From NCBI GenBank assembly GCA_002293425.1, contig DBDE01000003.1, forward strand, positions 47,642-80,666: DNA of 33,025 nt, read 5' to 3'. Positions 14,861 through 22,609 of this stretch are shown piece after piece. Position 1 is the first letter of the stretch, and the number at the start of each line of letters is the position of its first letter. The translations under genes were made by a program, and so were the position numbers. This DNA is from Alistipes sp. UBA940. GTDB lineage: Bacteria; Bacteroidota; Bacteroidia; Bacteroidales; Rikenellaceae. The notes beneath the pieces were generated by a model. It was not told where the DNA came from. It did not search any database and saw nothing but the letters and a program-made list of their open reading frames with translations.

Positions 14861-15221
14861 CAGAACAAATTCTATTTATCATATCGGGATTACAGTCGTT
14901 TGTGCTTAAATGCACCCTCTGGAACGGCAGCCCCAAAACTATGCTCTCAAAAATATACTCCTCCAAATCGACCTCACCCTTGAAATCGACCGTCTCGCTG
15001 AAACTGACCGGCAACTCGCACTCCTCCAAACAGCGATCGCAAATCACCCGCGCCGTCCCCTCGATGGAAACAGAAACCCTCTCCCCACTCTCGCCCCCTT
15101 CATCTCCCACCGTAACCACAACCTCCACATCGCCCCCCAGGATCTCGTCCCAAAAACCCTCCGTAACCCGCCACCGATGCTCACCGGCAGTGCCACAATC
15201 TATGACATAAGGAGAGTTCAT
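14856..15221 (-). CDS. YceD/DUF177 family protein, apparently shortened at the C-terminus
   Basis: A 121-residue acidic protein with the family core CDRCLEECELPVSFSETVDF (about 60-79), whose two Cys pairs with the next helix, and LPFQRVHLSTNDCNPDM near the end. YceD proteins are linked to 23S rRNA or large-subunit maturation in bacteria and usually lie upstream of rpmF, as here. The usual C-terminal DPR-W/F-x-x-L-x-x-L segment is absent: the frame ends INRICSA and the stop falls in a repeat-associated GCGTAGC. Truncation by repeat insertion is the likely explanation. A TATCTTTG box (15236-15243) precedes it. Confidence 0.8.
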   Translation of the reverse strand: MNSPYVIDCGTAGEHRWRVTEGFWDEILGGDVEVVVTVGDEGGESGERVSVSIEGTARVICDRCLEECELPVSFSETVDFKGEVDLEEYIFESIVLGLPFQRVHLSTNDCNPDMINRICSA

Positions 15222-15235
15222 GACAAATCGGACGG

Positions 15236-15243
15236 CAAAGATA
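15236..15243 (-). promoter_or_regulatory. -7 box for yceD-rpmF-plsX
   Basis: TATCTTTG on the minus strand matches TAnnTTTG, 14 nt before the yceD start. No good -33 TTTG is visible, only AT-rich sequence. Confidence 0.55.
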
Positions 15244-15268
15244 GTGATAAATTACTAATTATAAAATT

Positions 15269-15577
15269 TTAGTTTTTAATCTCCTGCTTGATGGCCAGCC
15301 CTCCGAACTGGTTGACCTGATAGGTGGTCGGTTTGTCGTCTATGTACAACTGAATGTCGAAGGGCGGCGAGGCGGCAATCATATCGGACGACGGAAATTC
15401 GCGCGCCACGACATAAACGTAGAGCTCGACCCGATCGCACGGCGGCGTGACGAGCGAAAAATCGCCATTGACATAACTCTCGACGCTCTCCCCCACAAAG
15501 CACACCGCCGTCAGAAAGACGTTGTAGCGGCTCCACTCGGGAAAATCGCTCCTGACTTCGATCTTAAAACTGTTCAT
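15269..15577 (-). CDS. Unknown 102-residue protein coupled to the M16 peptidase genes
   Basis: I do not recognise a family. The protein starts MNSFKIEVRSDFPEWSRYNV, has no signal peptide or membrane segment, and its pattern of alternating hydrophobic residues (RVELYVYVVAREF, DIQLYIDDKPTTYQV) suggests a small beta-rich domain. Its ATG overlaps the stop of the upstream M16 peptidase by ATGA, so it is translated from the same message. It could be a partner or adaptor of the protease pair, but nothing in the sequence shows that. Confidence 0.8.
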   Translation of the reverse strand: MNSFKIEVRSDFPEWSRYNVFLTAVCFVGESVESYVNGDFSLVTPPCDRVELYVYVVAREFPSSDMIAASPPFDIQLYIDDKPTTYQVNQFGGLAIKQEIKN

Positions 15578-16929
15578 ACGGAAACGGAATATTTGGTGTC
15601 CCCCACAACAACGACCGTGAAGTCCTCACGGCGGAGATATTGACGGGCCAGGCGGTGAACATCTTCGGGCGTAATAGCCTCCACCCGACGAATGAAATTG
15701 TTGATATACTCCTGGCCCCCATCGCCGCCCTCCATCGCCAACTGCATACTCTCGATCTGAACATCCACCACCCCGAACGGCCCATCCAATATCCGCATCA
15801 CCTCGCCCAACATCGACCGACGAACATTCTCCAACTCATCCTGTGGCACCAACTCCGTACGCAACCGCTCCATCTCCGCAAAAATCTGCGCCACGGCATC
15901 CTCCGTCGCCTCGGCCGCAACCTCCGTCGAAACAGCCAAATACCCCGCCGCACGCAAATTGACCATCGCCGACATAACCCCATAAGTGTACCCCCGCTGC
16001 TCCCGCAAATTGCGAACCAACCGCGACCCGAAATATCCCCCCAAAACCGTCGCCACAACCTGCATCCCCACAAAATCGGGATGCTGCCGCGGAAACAACA
16101 CCCGACCGATGCGGATCGAAGACTGAACGGCGTCGGGGAAAGGCACGTGAACAGTTGAGAATTGAGAGTTGAGAGTTGAGAGTTGGCTACGCGACGCAGA
16201 GTCTACCCCCTCCCCGCTTTGCGGTACTCCCCCTTCGCAAGGGGGAGAAATTTTGTCGCGGGCAAGAAGGGGAATTTGAGCCAACATATCGAGGATCGCC
16301 TTCCGTCCCGCCGCATCGCCACCGATGGAGCAAACGGCAAAACAGTTATCCGCCCCGTAAAACTGCCTGTGGAAACCGACCAGATCGTCCCTGGTGAGGT
16401 TGAGGTACTCGCCCTGAGGCGACGAAACACCATAAGGATGCTCGGCCCCGAAAAGTGCCGCAGCAAACGCCTCACGAGCCCGGGTCGAAGGCTTAGCCCG
16501 CTCCAACGCAAGCCACTCCATCCGTTTACGGGCATAAATATCGAGCTCGTCCGCCGGAAAAGTCGGTCGCAAAACCACCTCCGAAACCACCTCCAACGTA
16601 GGCGCGAAAAACTTCTCCAACCAGCAAAAAGTCATCACCGCATAATCCCTGTCCAACGTCGCATCGAAATAGGACCCCACGAAATCCAACCGCTCGGCAA
16701 TCTCTCGCGCCGAAAACCGCTCGGTACCCTCGGCAAGCAAATTGAGCACCGTCGAGGCCACAAACGGCTTGCTCTGGACCGCCGACCCCGCCGCCCAAAC
16801 CAAACTGAGCCGCGCAACACTCTGCTCGGCATCCTCAATGATGTGAACCGGCAGCCCGTTATCCAACACCAACCGCTCGACAGACAACAAAGCCACCGAA
16901 CGCGGCAAAACTATTTCGGGAGCGATCAT
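15574..16929 (-). CDS. M16 family peptidase-like protein, non-catalytic subunit with in-frame repeat insertion
   Basis: A 451-residue protein with the M16 two-domain fold, but the zinc motif HxxEH is replaced by LNLLAEGTERFS (about residues 64-75). It should therefore be the inactive partner of the active subunit encoded just upstream, whose stop it overlaps by ATGA. The C-terminal half contains REQRGYTYGVMSAM, typical of the substrate-binding lobe. Between the two lobes (about residues 222-260) lies a peptide encoded by a GC-rich hairpin, a GGCTACGCG box and a GTTGAGA heptamer array (16154-16246). This keeps the frame open and adds roughly 31 residues, including SQLSTLNSQFST. Such M16 pairs are usually periplasmic or cytosolic peptidases; no signal peptide is seen here. 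Confidence 0.87.
   Translation of the reverse strand: MIAPEIVLPRSVALLSVERLVLDNGLPVHIIEDAEQSVARLSLVWAAGSAVQSKPFVASTVLNLLAEGTERFSAREIAERLDFVGSYFDATLDRDYAVMTFCWLEKFFAPTLEVVSEVVLRPTFPADELDIYARKRMEWLALERAKPSTRAREAFAAALFGAEHPYGVSSPQGEYLNLTRDDLVGFHRQFYGADNCFAVCSIGGDAAGRKAILDMLAQIPLLARDKISPPCEGGVPQSGEGVDSASRSQLSTLNSQFSTVHVPFPDAVQSSIRIGRVLFPRQHPDFVGMQVVATVLGGYFGSRLVRNLREQRGYTYGVMSAMVNLRAAGYLAVSTEVAAEATEDAVAQIFAEMERLRTELVPQDELENVRRSMLGEVMRILDGPFGVVDVQIESMQLAMEGGDGGQEYINNFIRRVEAITPEDVHRLARQYLRREDFTVVVVGDTKYSVSV
16154..16246. repeat. Composite repeat inserted in frame inside an M16 gene
   Basis: Four GTTGAGA/ATTGAGA units (16154-16181) are followed by GTTGGCTACGCGACGCAGAG (16182-16201), a GC-rich stretch and a perfect hairpin CTCCCCCTT (16227-16235)/AAGGGGGAG (16238-16246). 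The same order, with close sequence in the central box, recurs outside genes at 29875-29951. The block is 93 nt, a multiple of three. Confidence 0.85.
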
Positions 16930-18161
16930 CGGCTTCTATATATTAAGGTATTGCTCTTTTCGGGCGCGAACATTTTCGAGGCGGAGGCGCGAAGTTCATC
17001 CGGAGTGAACGAGCGATAAACAGCCACCTCGCCGTTGATAAGCTCCGGATTGCCCAACAGCGAATAATAACCCAGGTTCATCGCCTTATTCATCACGTTC
17101 AACTCGCCGAAAACCGTCTCCGCCTCGAACTTGTTGCCCACCTTCTCCAACTCGCGGTCGCCTATAACACTGTTTTGTACAGCCCGCAACTCGCCCCACA
17201 ATGCCTGTTCGGCATCATCTTCCGAAACTCCCGCCAACAAATTGCCCGAAACGACAAACAACCCGGGGTCGATGTCGCCCGTGATATAGGCATTGACCGA
17301 CGAAAACAACGGCCTGTTCTTAACCAGATTCTGATAGAGCCGCGACGAACTCCCCCCCGCCAAAATGTCACTCAAAATATCGCCCGCATAGTGCTCACGG
17401 CACGTTCTGGGGCCGGTAGGAAAAGCGATCATAATAACGGTGGACGGCACATCGCGCTCGACCTCCAACCGTCGCGCCTCGATCTGGGGCGGCTCCTGCG
17501 GGATCTCCTCATCGGGTTTCCGGCCCCGCTCCACCGTCCCGAAATATCGCTCGGCCAGCCCGAAAATCTCCTCCGGCACAACATCCGCCGCAACACTCAG
17601 CACAGCATTGGCGGGATTATAGAACCTGCGGTAAAAAGCCTCCACATCCCCCAGCGTCGCACCCGCAACGTGATCGGGCGTCAACCCGATAGTCGGCCAG
17701 CGATAGGGGTGGACCTTATAAGCCAACGCCTTAAACAACGGCCACATATCGCCATAAGGCTGGTTCTTGTATCGCTGGTTGTACTCCTCGATAACCACCC
17801 GCTTCTCGGCCTCCAACTTCCCGGGCGTGATGTCCAGCCCGCTCATCCGGTCGCCCTCCAGCCACAGGGCCGTGGCGAGATTTTCCTTGGGAAGGGTGAT
17901 GTAATAGTCGGTATAATCGTTATTGGTGAAGGCGTTGTTCTCGGCGCACGCCTTATGGAGCGGGGCGTCGAAATCGGGCACATCCCGCGTGCCCCGAAAC
18001 ATCAAATGCTCGAACAGATGAGCAAAGCCGGTCTTTTCGGGACTCTCGTTGCGCGCCCCGACGCAATAGAGTACATTGACGGCGGCCATCTCGCTCCCCC
18101 GCGCGCGATGAGCCACGACCCGCAAGCCGTTGGACAGGGTATGCTCCGAATAAGTTATCAC
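16926..18161 (-). CDS. M16 family zinc metallopeptidase, catalytic subunit
   Basis: A 411-residue protein with an intact inverted zinc motif HLFEH (His48, Glu51, His52) in GFAHLFEHLMFRGT and the downstream acidic helix LEAEKRVVIEEYNQ expected to supply the third ligand. No signal peptide is seen, so it probably acts in the cytoplasm or by a route not visible here. The frame is open much further upstream, but that part is the decayed toxin region out of frame; the GTG at 18161, which overlaps the toxin stop as GTGA and follows GGGGGAAG by about 7 nt, is the likely start. The next M16 gene overlaps its stop by ATGA, giving a catalytic/non-catalytic pair. Confidence 0.9.
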   Translation of the reverse strand: MITYSEHTLSNGLRVVAHRARGSEMAAVNVLYCVGARNESPEKTGFAHLFEHLMFRGTRDVPDFDAPLHKACAENNAFTNNDYTDYYITLPKENLATALWLEGDRMSGLDITPGKLEAEKRVVIEEYNQRYKNQPYGDMWPLFKALAYKVHPYRWPTIGLTPDHVAGATLGDVEAFYRRFYNPANAVLSVAADVVPEEIFGLAERYFGTVERGRKPDEEIPQEPPQIEARRLEVERDVPSTVIMIAFPTGPRTCREHYAGDILSDILAGGSSSRLYQNLVKNRPLFSSVNAYITGDIDPGLFVVSGNLLAGVSEDDAEQALWGELRAVQNSVIGDRELEKVGNKFEAETVFGELNVMNKAMNLGYYSLLGNPELINGEVAVYRSFTPDELRASASKMFAPEKSNTLIYRSR

Positions 18162-18313
18162 CGCTTCTTCCCCCGCTTTTTCAACTCCACCGGATCGCGA
18201 CGACAATCCCAGATGCTTGTAACAACTATCGCGTCGCCATCGACGACCTTGCGGGTGAACAGATAGATTTCGTCCAATTGCGCCTTTGCACCGGGCATTA
18301 TGATTATCCTCAT
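18158..18313 (-). pseudogene. Shrunken RelE/ParE-type toxin remnant (51 codons)
   Basis: The frame begins MRIIIMPGAKAQLDEIYLFT, resembling the first helix of RelE/ParE-family toxins, then jumps to VVDGDAIVVTSIWDCRRDP, which resembles the C-terminal strand and CRRDP ending of such toxins. About 40-50 middle residues expected in a complete toxin are missing, so an in-frame internal deletion is likely. The ATG overlaps the antitoxin stop (ATGA) and the TGA overlaps the M16 GTG. It is probably inactive, but its reading may still couple translation to the M16 gene. Confidence 0.65.
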
Positions 18314-18633
18314 ACCCCTTGATGCTTTGCACGCAAATTGTTCGAGGTGGTGAGCCGTCCGGCAGAATAATCCTCCTCCGAACGCTCAATGCGCGCCCGC
18401 AACTCATCGGTCGTATAGCCTTTCACTCCGGCTCGATACTCCGCCATCGACTTTCGTACCGAGGCGATTCTCTCCTCTTTCGTATAGGCCAGACCCGGGA
18501 TCGGCCCGTAAGCCAAATCCAAATCCTCGTCCTCGATGCTGACAATGGCGCGGGTGGTCTTCTTAGCCTCTCTCATCATATTAACCAGCAAGCGACCCTG
18601 CGGCGAGCTGTCGTTGATAACTATCGTCGTCAT
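18310..18633 (-). CDS. Putative antitoxin of a decayed toxin-antitoxin pair
   Basis: A 107-residue protein starting MTTIVINDSSPQGRLLVNMM. The N-terminal beta/helix segment resembles small DNA-binding or dimerising antitoxin folds, and the C-terminal GYTTDELRARIERSEEDYSA (about 75-94) is the charged helix that typically wraps a toxin. The frame is open to 18687, but the -7 promoter box (18652-18659) lies in that extension, so the ATG at 18633 is taken. It overlaps the toxin remnant by ATGA. I recognise the gene type by context and layout more than by a named family. Confidence 0.7.
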   Translation of the reverse strand: MTTIVINDSSPQGRLLVNMMREAKKTTRAIVSIEDEDLDLAYGPIPGLAYTKEERIASVRKSMAEYRAGVKGYTTDELRARIERSEEDYSAGRLTTSNNLRAKHQGV

Positions 18634-18651
18634 AGCTTTTTTTGTTTGGGG

Positions 18652-18679
18652 CAAATTTACGAAATTTTCACTAACTTTG
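18652..18679. promoter_or_regulatory. Divergent -7 boxes for the antitoxin-M16 operon (-) and PFOR (+)
   Basis: TAAATTTG on the minus strand (18652-18659) lies 18 nt before the antitoxin ATG. TAACTTTG on the plus strand (18672-18679) lies about 40 nt before the PFOR ATG, with TTTG at 18645-18648 (23-nt spacer, slightly long). The two sites share DNA, so they may influence each other. Confidence 0.6.
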
Positions 18680-18719
18680 CCCCTCATAACCCACGGGACA
18701 AAAATAATACCTGAATATA

Positions 18720-21700
18720 ATGAAGAACGAGAAGAAATTTATCACCTGTGACGGCAACTACGCCGCCGCGCACGTGGCCTATATGTTTAGCGAAGTTGCG
18801 GCCATCTACCCAATCACCCCCTCGTCCACAATGGCCGAGTATGTGGACGAATGGAGCGCGGCCGGCAGAAAAAATATCTTCGGCGAAACCGTAAAAGTCG
18901 TCGAAATGCAATCCGAAGCCGGAGCCGCAGGAGCCGTACACGGAAGCCTCCAAACCGGTGCCCTCACCACCACCTACACAGCATCGCAAGGACTGCTGCT
19001 GATGATCCCCAATATGTACAAAATCGCAGGCGAACTGCTGCCCGGCGTATTCCACGTGTCGGCGCGGGCCCTGGCGGCGCAATCGCTCTCCATCTTCGGC
19101 GACCATCAGGACGTAATGGCGGCACGGCAAACAGGCTTTGCAATGCTGGCCACAAGTTCGGTGCAGGAGGTGATGGACCTGGCGGGAGTGGCGCATCTGG
19201 CATCTTTGGAGACCCGAGTGCCGTTCCTGCACTTCTTCGACGGCTTCCGCACGAGCCACGAAATTCAGAAGATCGAAGTGTTGGAGAACGACGATCTGGC
19301 CCCGCTCATCGACCGTCCCTCGTTGGAGGCTTTCAGGCAAAGGGCGTTGAACCCCGAAGCTCCGGTAACAAGGGGCACGGCGCAAAACCCCGACATCTAC
19401 TTCCAGAGCCGCGAAGCCGGAAACAAATTCTGGAACGCGGTGCCCGATGCGGTGTCAAAATATATGGCCGAAATCTCGCGTCTGACAGGACGTCATTATG
19501 CGCCATTCACCTATTACGGTGCTGCGGACGCGACCGACATTGTGGTGGCGATGGGCTCCATCAGCGAGGTGTTGAAGGAGACGGTCGACTACCTGAACCG
19601 TCAGGGCAGGAAGGTGGGCGTCGTGACGGTGCATCTGTACCGGCCGTTCGCCGTGAAATACCTTTTGGATGTGTTGCCCGCTTCTGCAAAAAAGGTGTGT
19701 GTGCTCGACCGCACCAAGGAGGCGGGGGCCGGCGGCGAACCGCTCTACCTCGACGTGGTGGAGGCATTGCAGGGGCGCGCAACCGTTATCGGAGGACGTT
19801 ATGGATTGTCGTCGAAAGACACCACTCCGGCCGATATAGCGGCGGTGTACGAAAACCTCGCCTCGGCCTCTCCGCGCAACGGCTTCACGGTCGGGATCGT
19901 GGACGATGTGACCCACCTGTCGCTGAAGACGGGGGCACCGTTGGATTTGGAGAACGAGGGCACCTTCGAAGGGCTCTTCTTCGGGCTGGGAGCGGACGGA
20001 ACCGTGGGGGCTAACAAGAACAGCATCAAGATAATCGGCGGAACGACCGACAAATATTGTCAGGCGTACTTCTCCTACGACAGCAAAAAAAGCGGGGGGT
20101 ACACCGCCTCGCACCTGCGGTTCGGCGATAAGCCCATACGGTCGCCCTATCTGGTGACCACGCCCGACTTCGTGGCGTGCCACGTGCCGAGCTATATCCA
20201 CAAATACGATGTGTTGAAGGGTCTGAAAAGGGGAGGAAGCTTCCTGTTGAACACCACCTCGGACGACATAACCGCCGAGCTGCCCGACGCGATGAAAAAG
20301 TATCTGGCCGAGAACGACATTAATTTCTACGTCATCAACGCAACCAAAATCGCGGCCGAGCTGGGGCTGGGTTCCCGCACGAACACGATAATGCAGAGCG
20401 CGTTCTTCAAGATAGCAGGCGTGATTCCCTATCAAACTGCGGTGGAGGAGATGAAAAAGGCTATCAAAAAGTCTTACGGCATCAAGGGCGACGCCATTGT
20501 CGCGATGAACAACGCGGCGGTCGATGCAGGGGGTGAAGCGGTGGTCAAGGTCGATGTCCCCTCTTCGTGGAAGGGAATTGCGGTCAGCGGCAGTGTTGCC
20601 GCAAGTTCCGATGCGCCCGAGTTCATCAAAAACGTGGTCGAGCCTATCAATAACCTCAAAGGCGACGACCTGCCCGTGAGCGCGTTCACCGGTCGCGAGG
20701 ACGGAACGTGGGACAACGGAACAGCGGCGTACGAAAAGCGCGGGATCGCCGTCGATGTGCCGCTGTGGGTGAGCGAAAACTGTATTCAATGCAACCAATG
20801 CTCATACGTGTGTCCCCACGCGGCCATTCGTCCGTTCCTGCTGACCGAAGCCGAGGTTAAGAGTGCGCCCGCCGGAACCGCGGTCAAGCAGGGTCTGGCC
20901 GACACCAAGGATTATCAATTCCGGTTGCAGGTGTCGCCGCTCGACTGTACGGGCTGCGGCAACTGCGTCGACGTGTGTCCGGCCAAGACCAAAGCGTTGG
21001 AGATGAAACCCATCGCAACCCAAAAGGCCGAAGAACAGAGGTGGGAATATATGCACCATCGTGTCGGGTACAAAGATGTGGTGGACAAGAGCAAAAATGT
21101 GAAAAACAGCCAGTTCGCACAGCCGCTGTTCGAGTTCAGCGGCGCGTGTGCCGGTTGCGGCGAAACACCCTATATCAAGACCATCACCCAGCTGTTCGGC
21201 GACAGTATGATGGTGGCCAATGCGACGGGATGTACCTCTATTTACTCCGGTTCTGCGCCGAGTACGCCATATTGCGTCGACGTGAAAGGCAGGGGGCCGG
21301 CGTGGGCCAACTCGCTGTTCGAAGACAACGCCGAATTTGGGCTGGGGATGCACATCGCCACCGAAAAACTGCGCGATCGCGTGGAGATTCTTATGAAGCG
21401 TGCCATCGAACAGTGCACCTGTTGCAGTGCCGATCTGAAAGGGGTGATGGGCGAGTGGATAGCTAATCGTTCCGACAGGGTTGCCTCGCGCGCTCTGGCC
21501 GACAAGCTGGTTCCGATGTTGGAGCAATGCGGATGCGAAACGTGCAAGGAGTTGCTGGGTATGAAGCAATATTTTGCCAAGCGCAGTCAATGGATAATCG
21601 GGGGCGACGGATGGGCTTACGACATCGGCTTCGGCGGGCTGGACCACGTGCTGGCCAGCGGAATGGATGTCAACGTGCTGGTGCTGGACACCGAGGTGTA

Positions 21701-22235
21701 CTCCAACACGGGCGGGCAATCGTCGAAGTCCACTCCGGTGGGTGCGATAGCCAAATTTGCATCGAGCGGCAAACGGGTGCGCAAAAAAGACCTGGGCGCG
21801 ATCGCGATGACCTACGGATATGTCTACGTGGCGCAGGTGTCGATCGGGGCGAGCCAAAACCAACTCCTCAAAGTGCTCAAAGAGGCCGAAAGCTACCCGG
21901 GGCCCTCACTCGTGATCGCCTACGCGCCCTGCATCAACCACGGCATCAAAGGCGGTATGACCCGCACGCCCAGCATCGGCAAAGAAGCGGTCGAGAGCGG
22001 ATACTGGCACTTGTGGCACTACGACCCGCGATTGGCCGACGGGGGCGAAAACCCCTTCGTGCTCGACAGCAAAGAGCCCGACTGGGATAAGTTTCGCGCA
22101 TTCCTGGACAAGGAGGTGAGGTACACCGCCCTCTCGAAATCGTATCCCGACGAGGCCGAGGAGCTCTTCGCCGCCGCCCAATCGAACGCCAAATGGCGAT
22201 ACGACAGCTATAAGCGGTTAGCGGTTAACTACTAA
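18720..22235 (+). CDS. nifJ: Pyruvate:ferredoxin (flavodoxin) oxidoreductase, single-chain
   Basis: An 1171-residue fused enzyme that converts pyruvate and CoA to acetyl-CoA, CO2 and reduced ferredoxin in anaerobes. In order it shows the pyruvate/TPP domain starting GNYAAAHVAYMFSEVAAIYP, CoA-domain regions, two ferredoxin-type 4Fe-4S motifs CIQCNQCSYVCP (from about 688) and CTGCGNCVDVCP (from about 743), cluster-binding CAGCGE (about 811), and the TPP motif GGDGWAYDIGFGG (about 961-973). All key motifs are intact and the length is standard. It is expected to be cytosolic and oxygen sensitive. The C-terminus YKRLAVNY and its stop border a TTAGCGG heptamer duplication. Confidence 0.97.
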   Translation: MKNEKKFITCDGNYAAAHVAYMFSEVAAIYPITPSSTMAEYVDEWSAAGRKNIFGETVKVVEMQSEAGAAGAVHGSLQTGALTTTYTASQGLLLMIPNMYKIAGELLPGVFHVSARALAAQSLSIFGDHQDVMAARQTGFAMLATSSVQEVMDLAGVAHLASLETRVPFLHFFDGFRTSHEIQKIEVLENDDLAPLIDRPSLEAFRQRALNPEAPVTRGTAQNPDIYFQSREAGNKFWNAVPDAVSKYMAEISRLTGRHYAPFTYYGAADATDIVVAMGSISEVLKETVDYLNRQGRKVGVVTVHLYRPFAVKYLLDVLPASAKKVCVLDRTKEAGAGGEPLYLDVVEALQGRATVIGGRYGLSSKDTTPADIAAVYENLASASPRNGFTVGIVDDVTHLSLKTGAPLDLENEGTFEGLFFGLGADGTVGANKNSIKIIGGTTDKYCQAYFSYDSKKSGGYTASHLRFGDKPIRSPYLVTTPDFVACHVPSYIHKYDVLKGLKRGGSFLLNTTSDDITAELPDAMKKYLAENDINFYVINATKIAAELGLGSRTNTIMQSAFFKIAGVIPYQTAVEEMKKAIKKSYGIKGDAIVAMNNAAVDAGGEAVVKVDVPSSWKGIAVSGSVAASSDAPEFIKNVVEPINNLKGDDLPVSAFTGREDGTWDNGTAAYEKRGIAVDVPLWVSENCIQCNQCSYVCPHAAIRPFLLTEAEVKSAPAGTAVKQGLADTKDYQFRLQVSPLDCTGCGNCVDVCPAKTKALEMKPIATQKAEEQRWEYMHHRVGYKDVVDKSKNVKNSQFAQPLFEFSGACAGCGETPYIKTITQLFGDSMMVANATGCTSIYSGSAPSTPYCVDVKGRGPAWANSLFEDNAEFGLGMHIATEKLRDRVEILMKRAIEQCTCCSADLKGVMGEWIANRSDRVASRALADKLVPMLEQCGCETCKELLGMKQYFAKRSQWIIGGDGWAYDIGFGGLDHVLASGMDVNVLVLDTEVYSNTGGQSSKSTPVGAIAKFASSGKRVRKKDLGAIAMTYGYVYVAQVSIGASQNQLLKVLKEAESYPGPSLVIAYAPCINHGIKGGMTRTPSIGKEAVESGYWHLWHYDPRLADGGENPFVLDSKEPDWDKFRAFLDKEVRYTALSKSYPDEAEELFAAAQSNAKWRYDSYKRLAVNY

Positions 22236-22609
22236 TGATTAACGGGCTACGCGGGGAAAGTTAAGAGTTAAGAGTTAAGAGAGAGAATCGGCCATAGCGG
22301 AGGCAGGGGCGTGAGGTGTGCCAGATACCCGACGCCAAGCCGAGGGGCAATCGAGCTTGCTCGGGATTGCCCGAGGCGCGAAGGAGCTGGGCGAAGCCAA
22401 AAGCGAGGACCGTCGTGAGTACGACGCGCACATTTTTCCTTAGAATGCCTTGCGGTCGTATGGAACGTGGGCCGAGCGAGTTAGATGGCACACCGACGGA
22501 GCCCGAGCGGAGGCCGTGCGTAGGCGAAGGATAACCTGCGAAAAGTCGCAACCGACAAAGCAAGCGCGAGAGCCGAGAGAAGATAAAATTTTTAAAATTT
22601 CATAATAAT
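22236..22609. repeat. GC-rich dispersed repeat element between PFOR and asd (copy B)
   Basis: No protein-like frame is seen. The stretch starts with GGGCTACGCGG (22245-22255) and TTAAGAG heptamers (22261-22281). It contains a long hairpin, GGGCAATCGAGC with GCTCGGGATTGCCC (about 22345-22372), and ends with GACGGAGCCCGAGCG and GAGG-type core AGGATAACCTGCGAA (22494-22566) shared with copies A and C. AT-rich sequence just before asd may hold its promoter, but no TAnnTTTG box is clear. Confidence 0.7.

Noticed and set aside
18162..18407. N-terminal extension of the catalytic M16 protein
   Set aside because: The residues are an out-of-frame reading of the antitoxin and toxin remnant and do not resemble a signal peptide.
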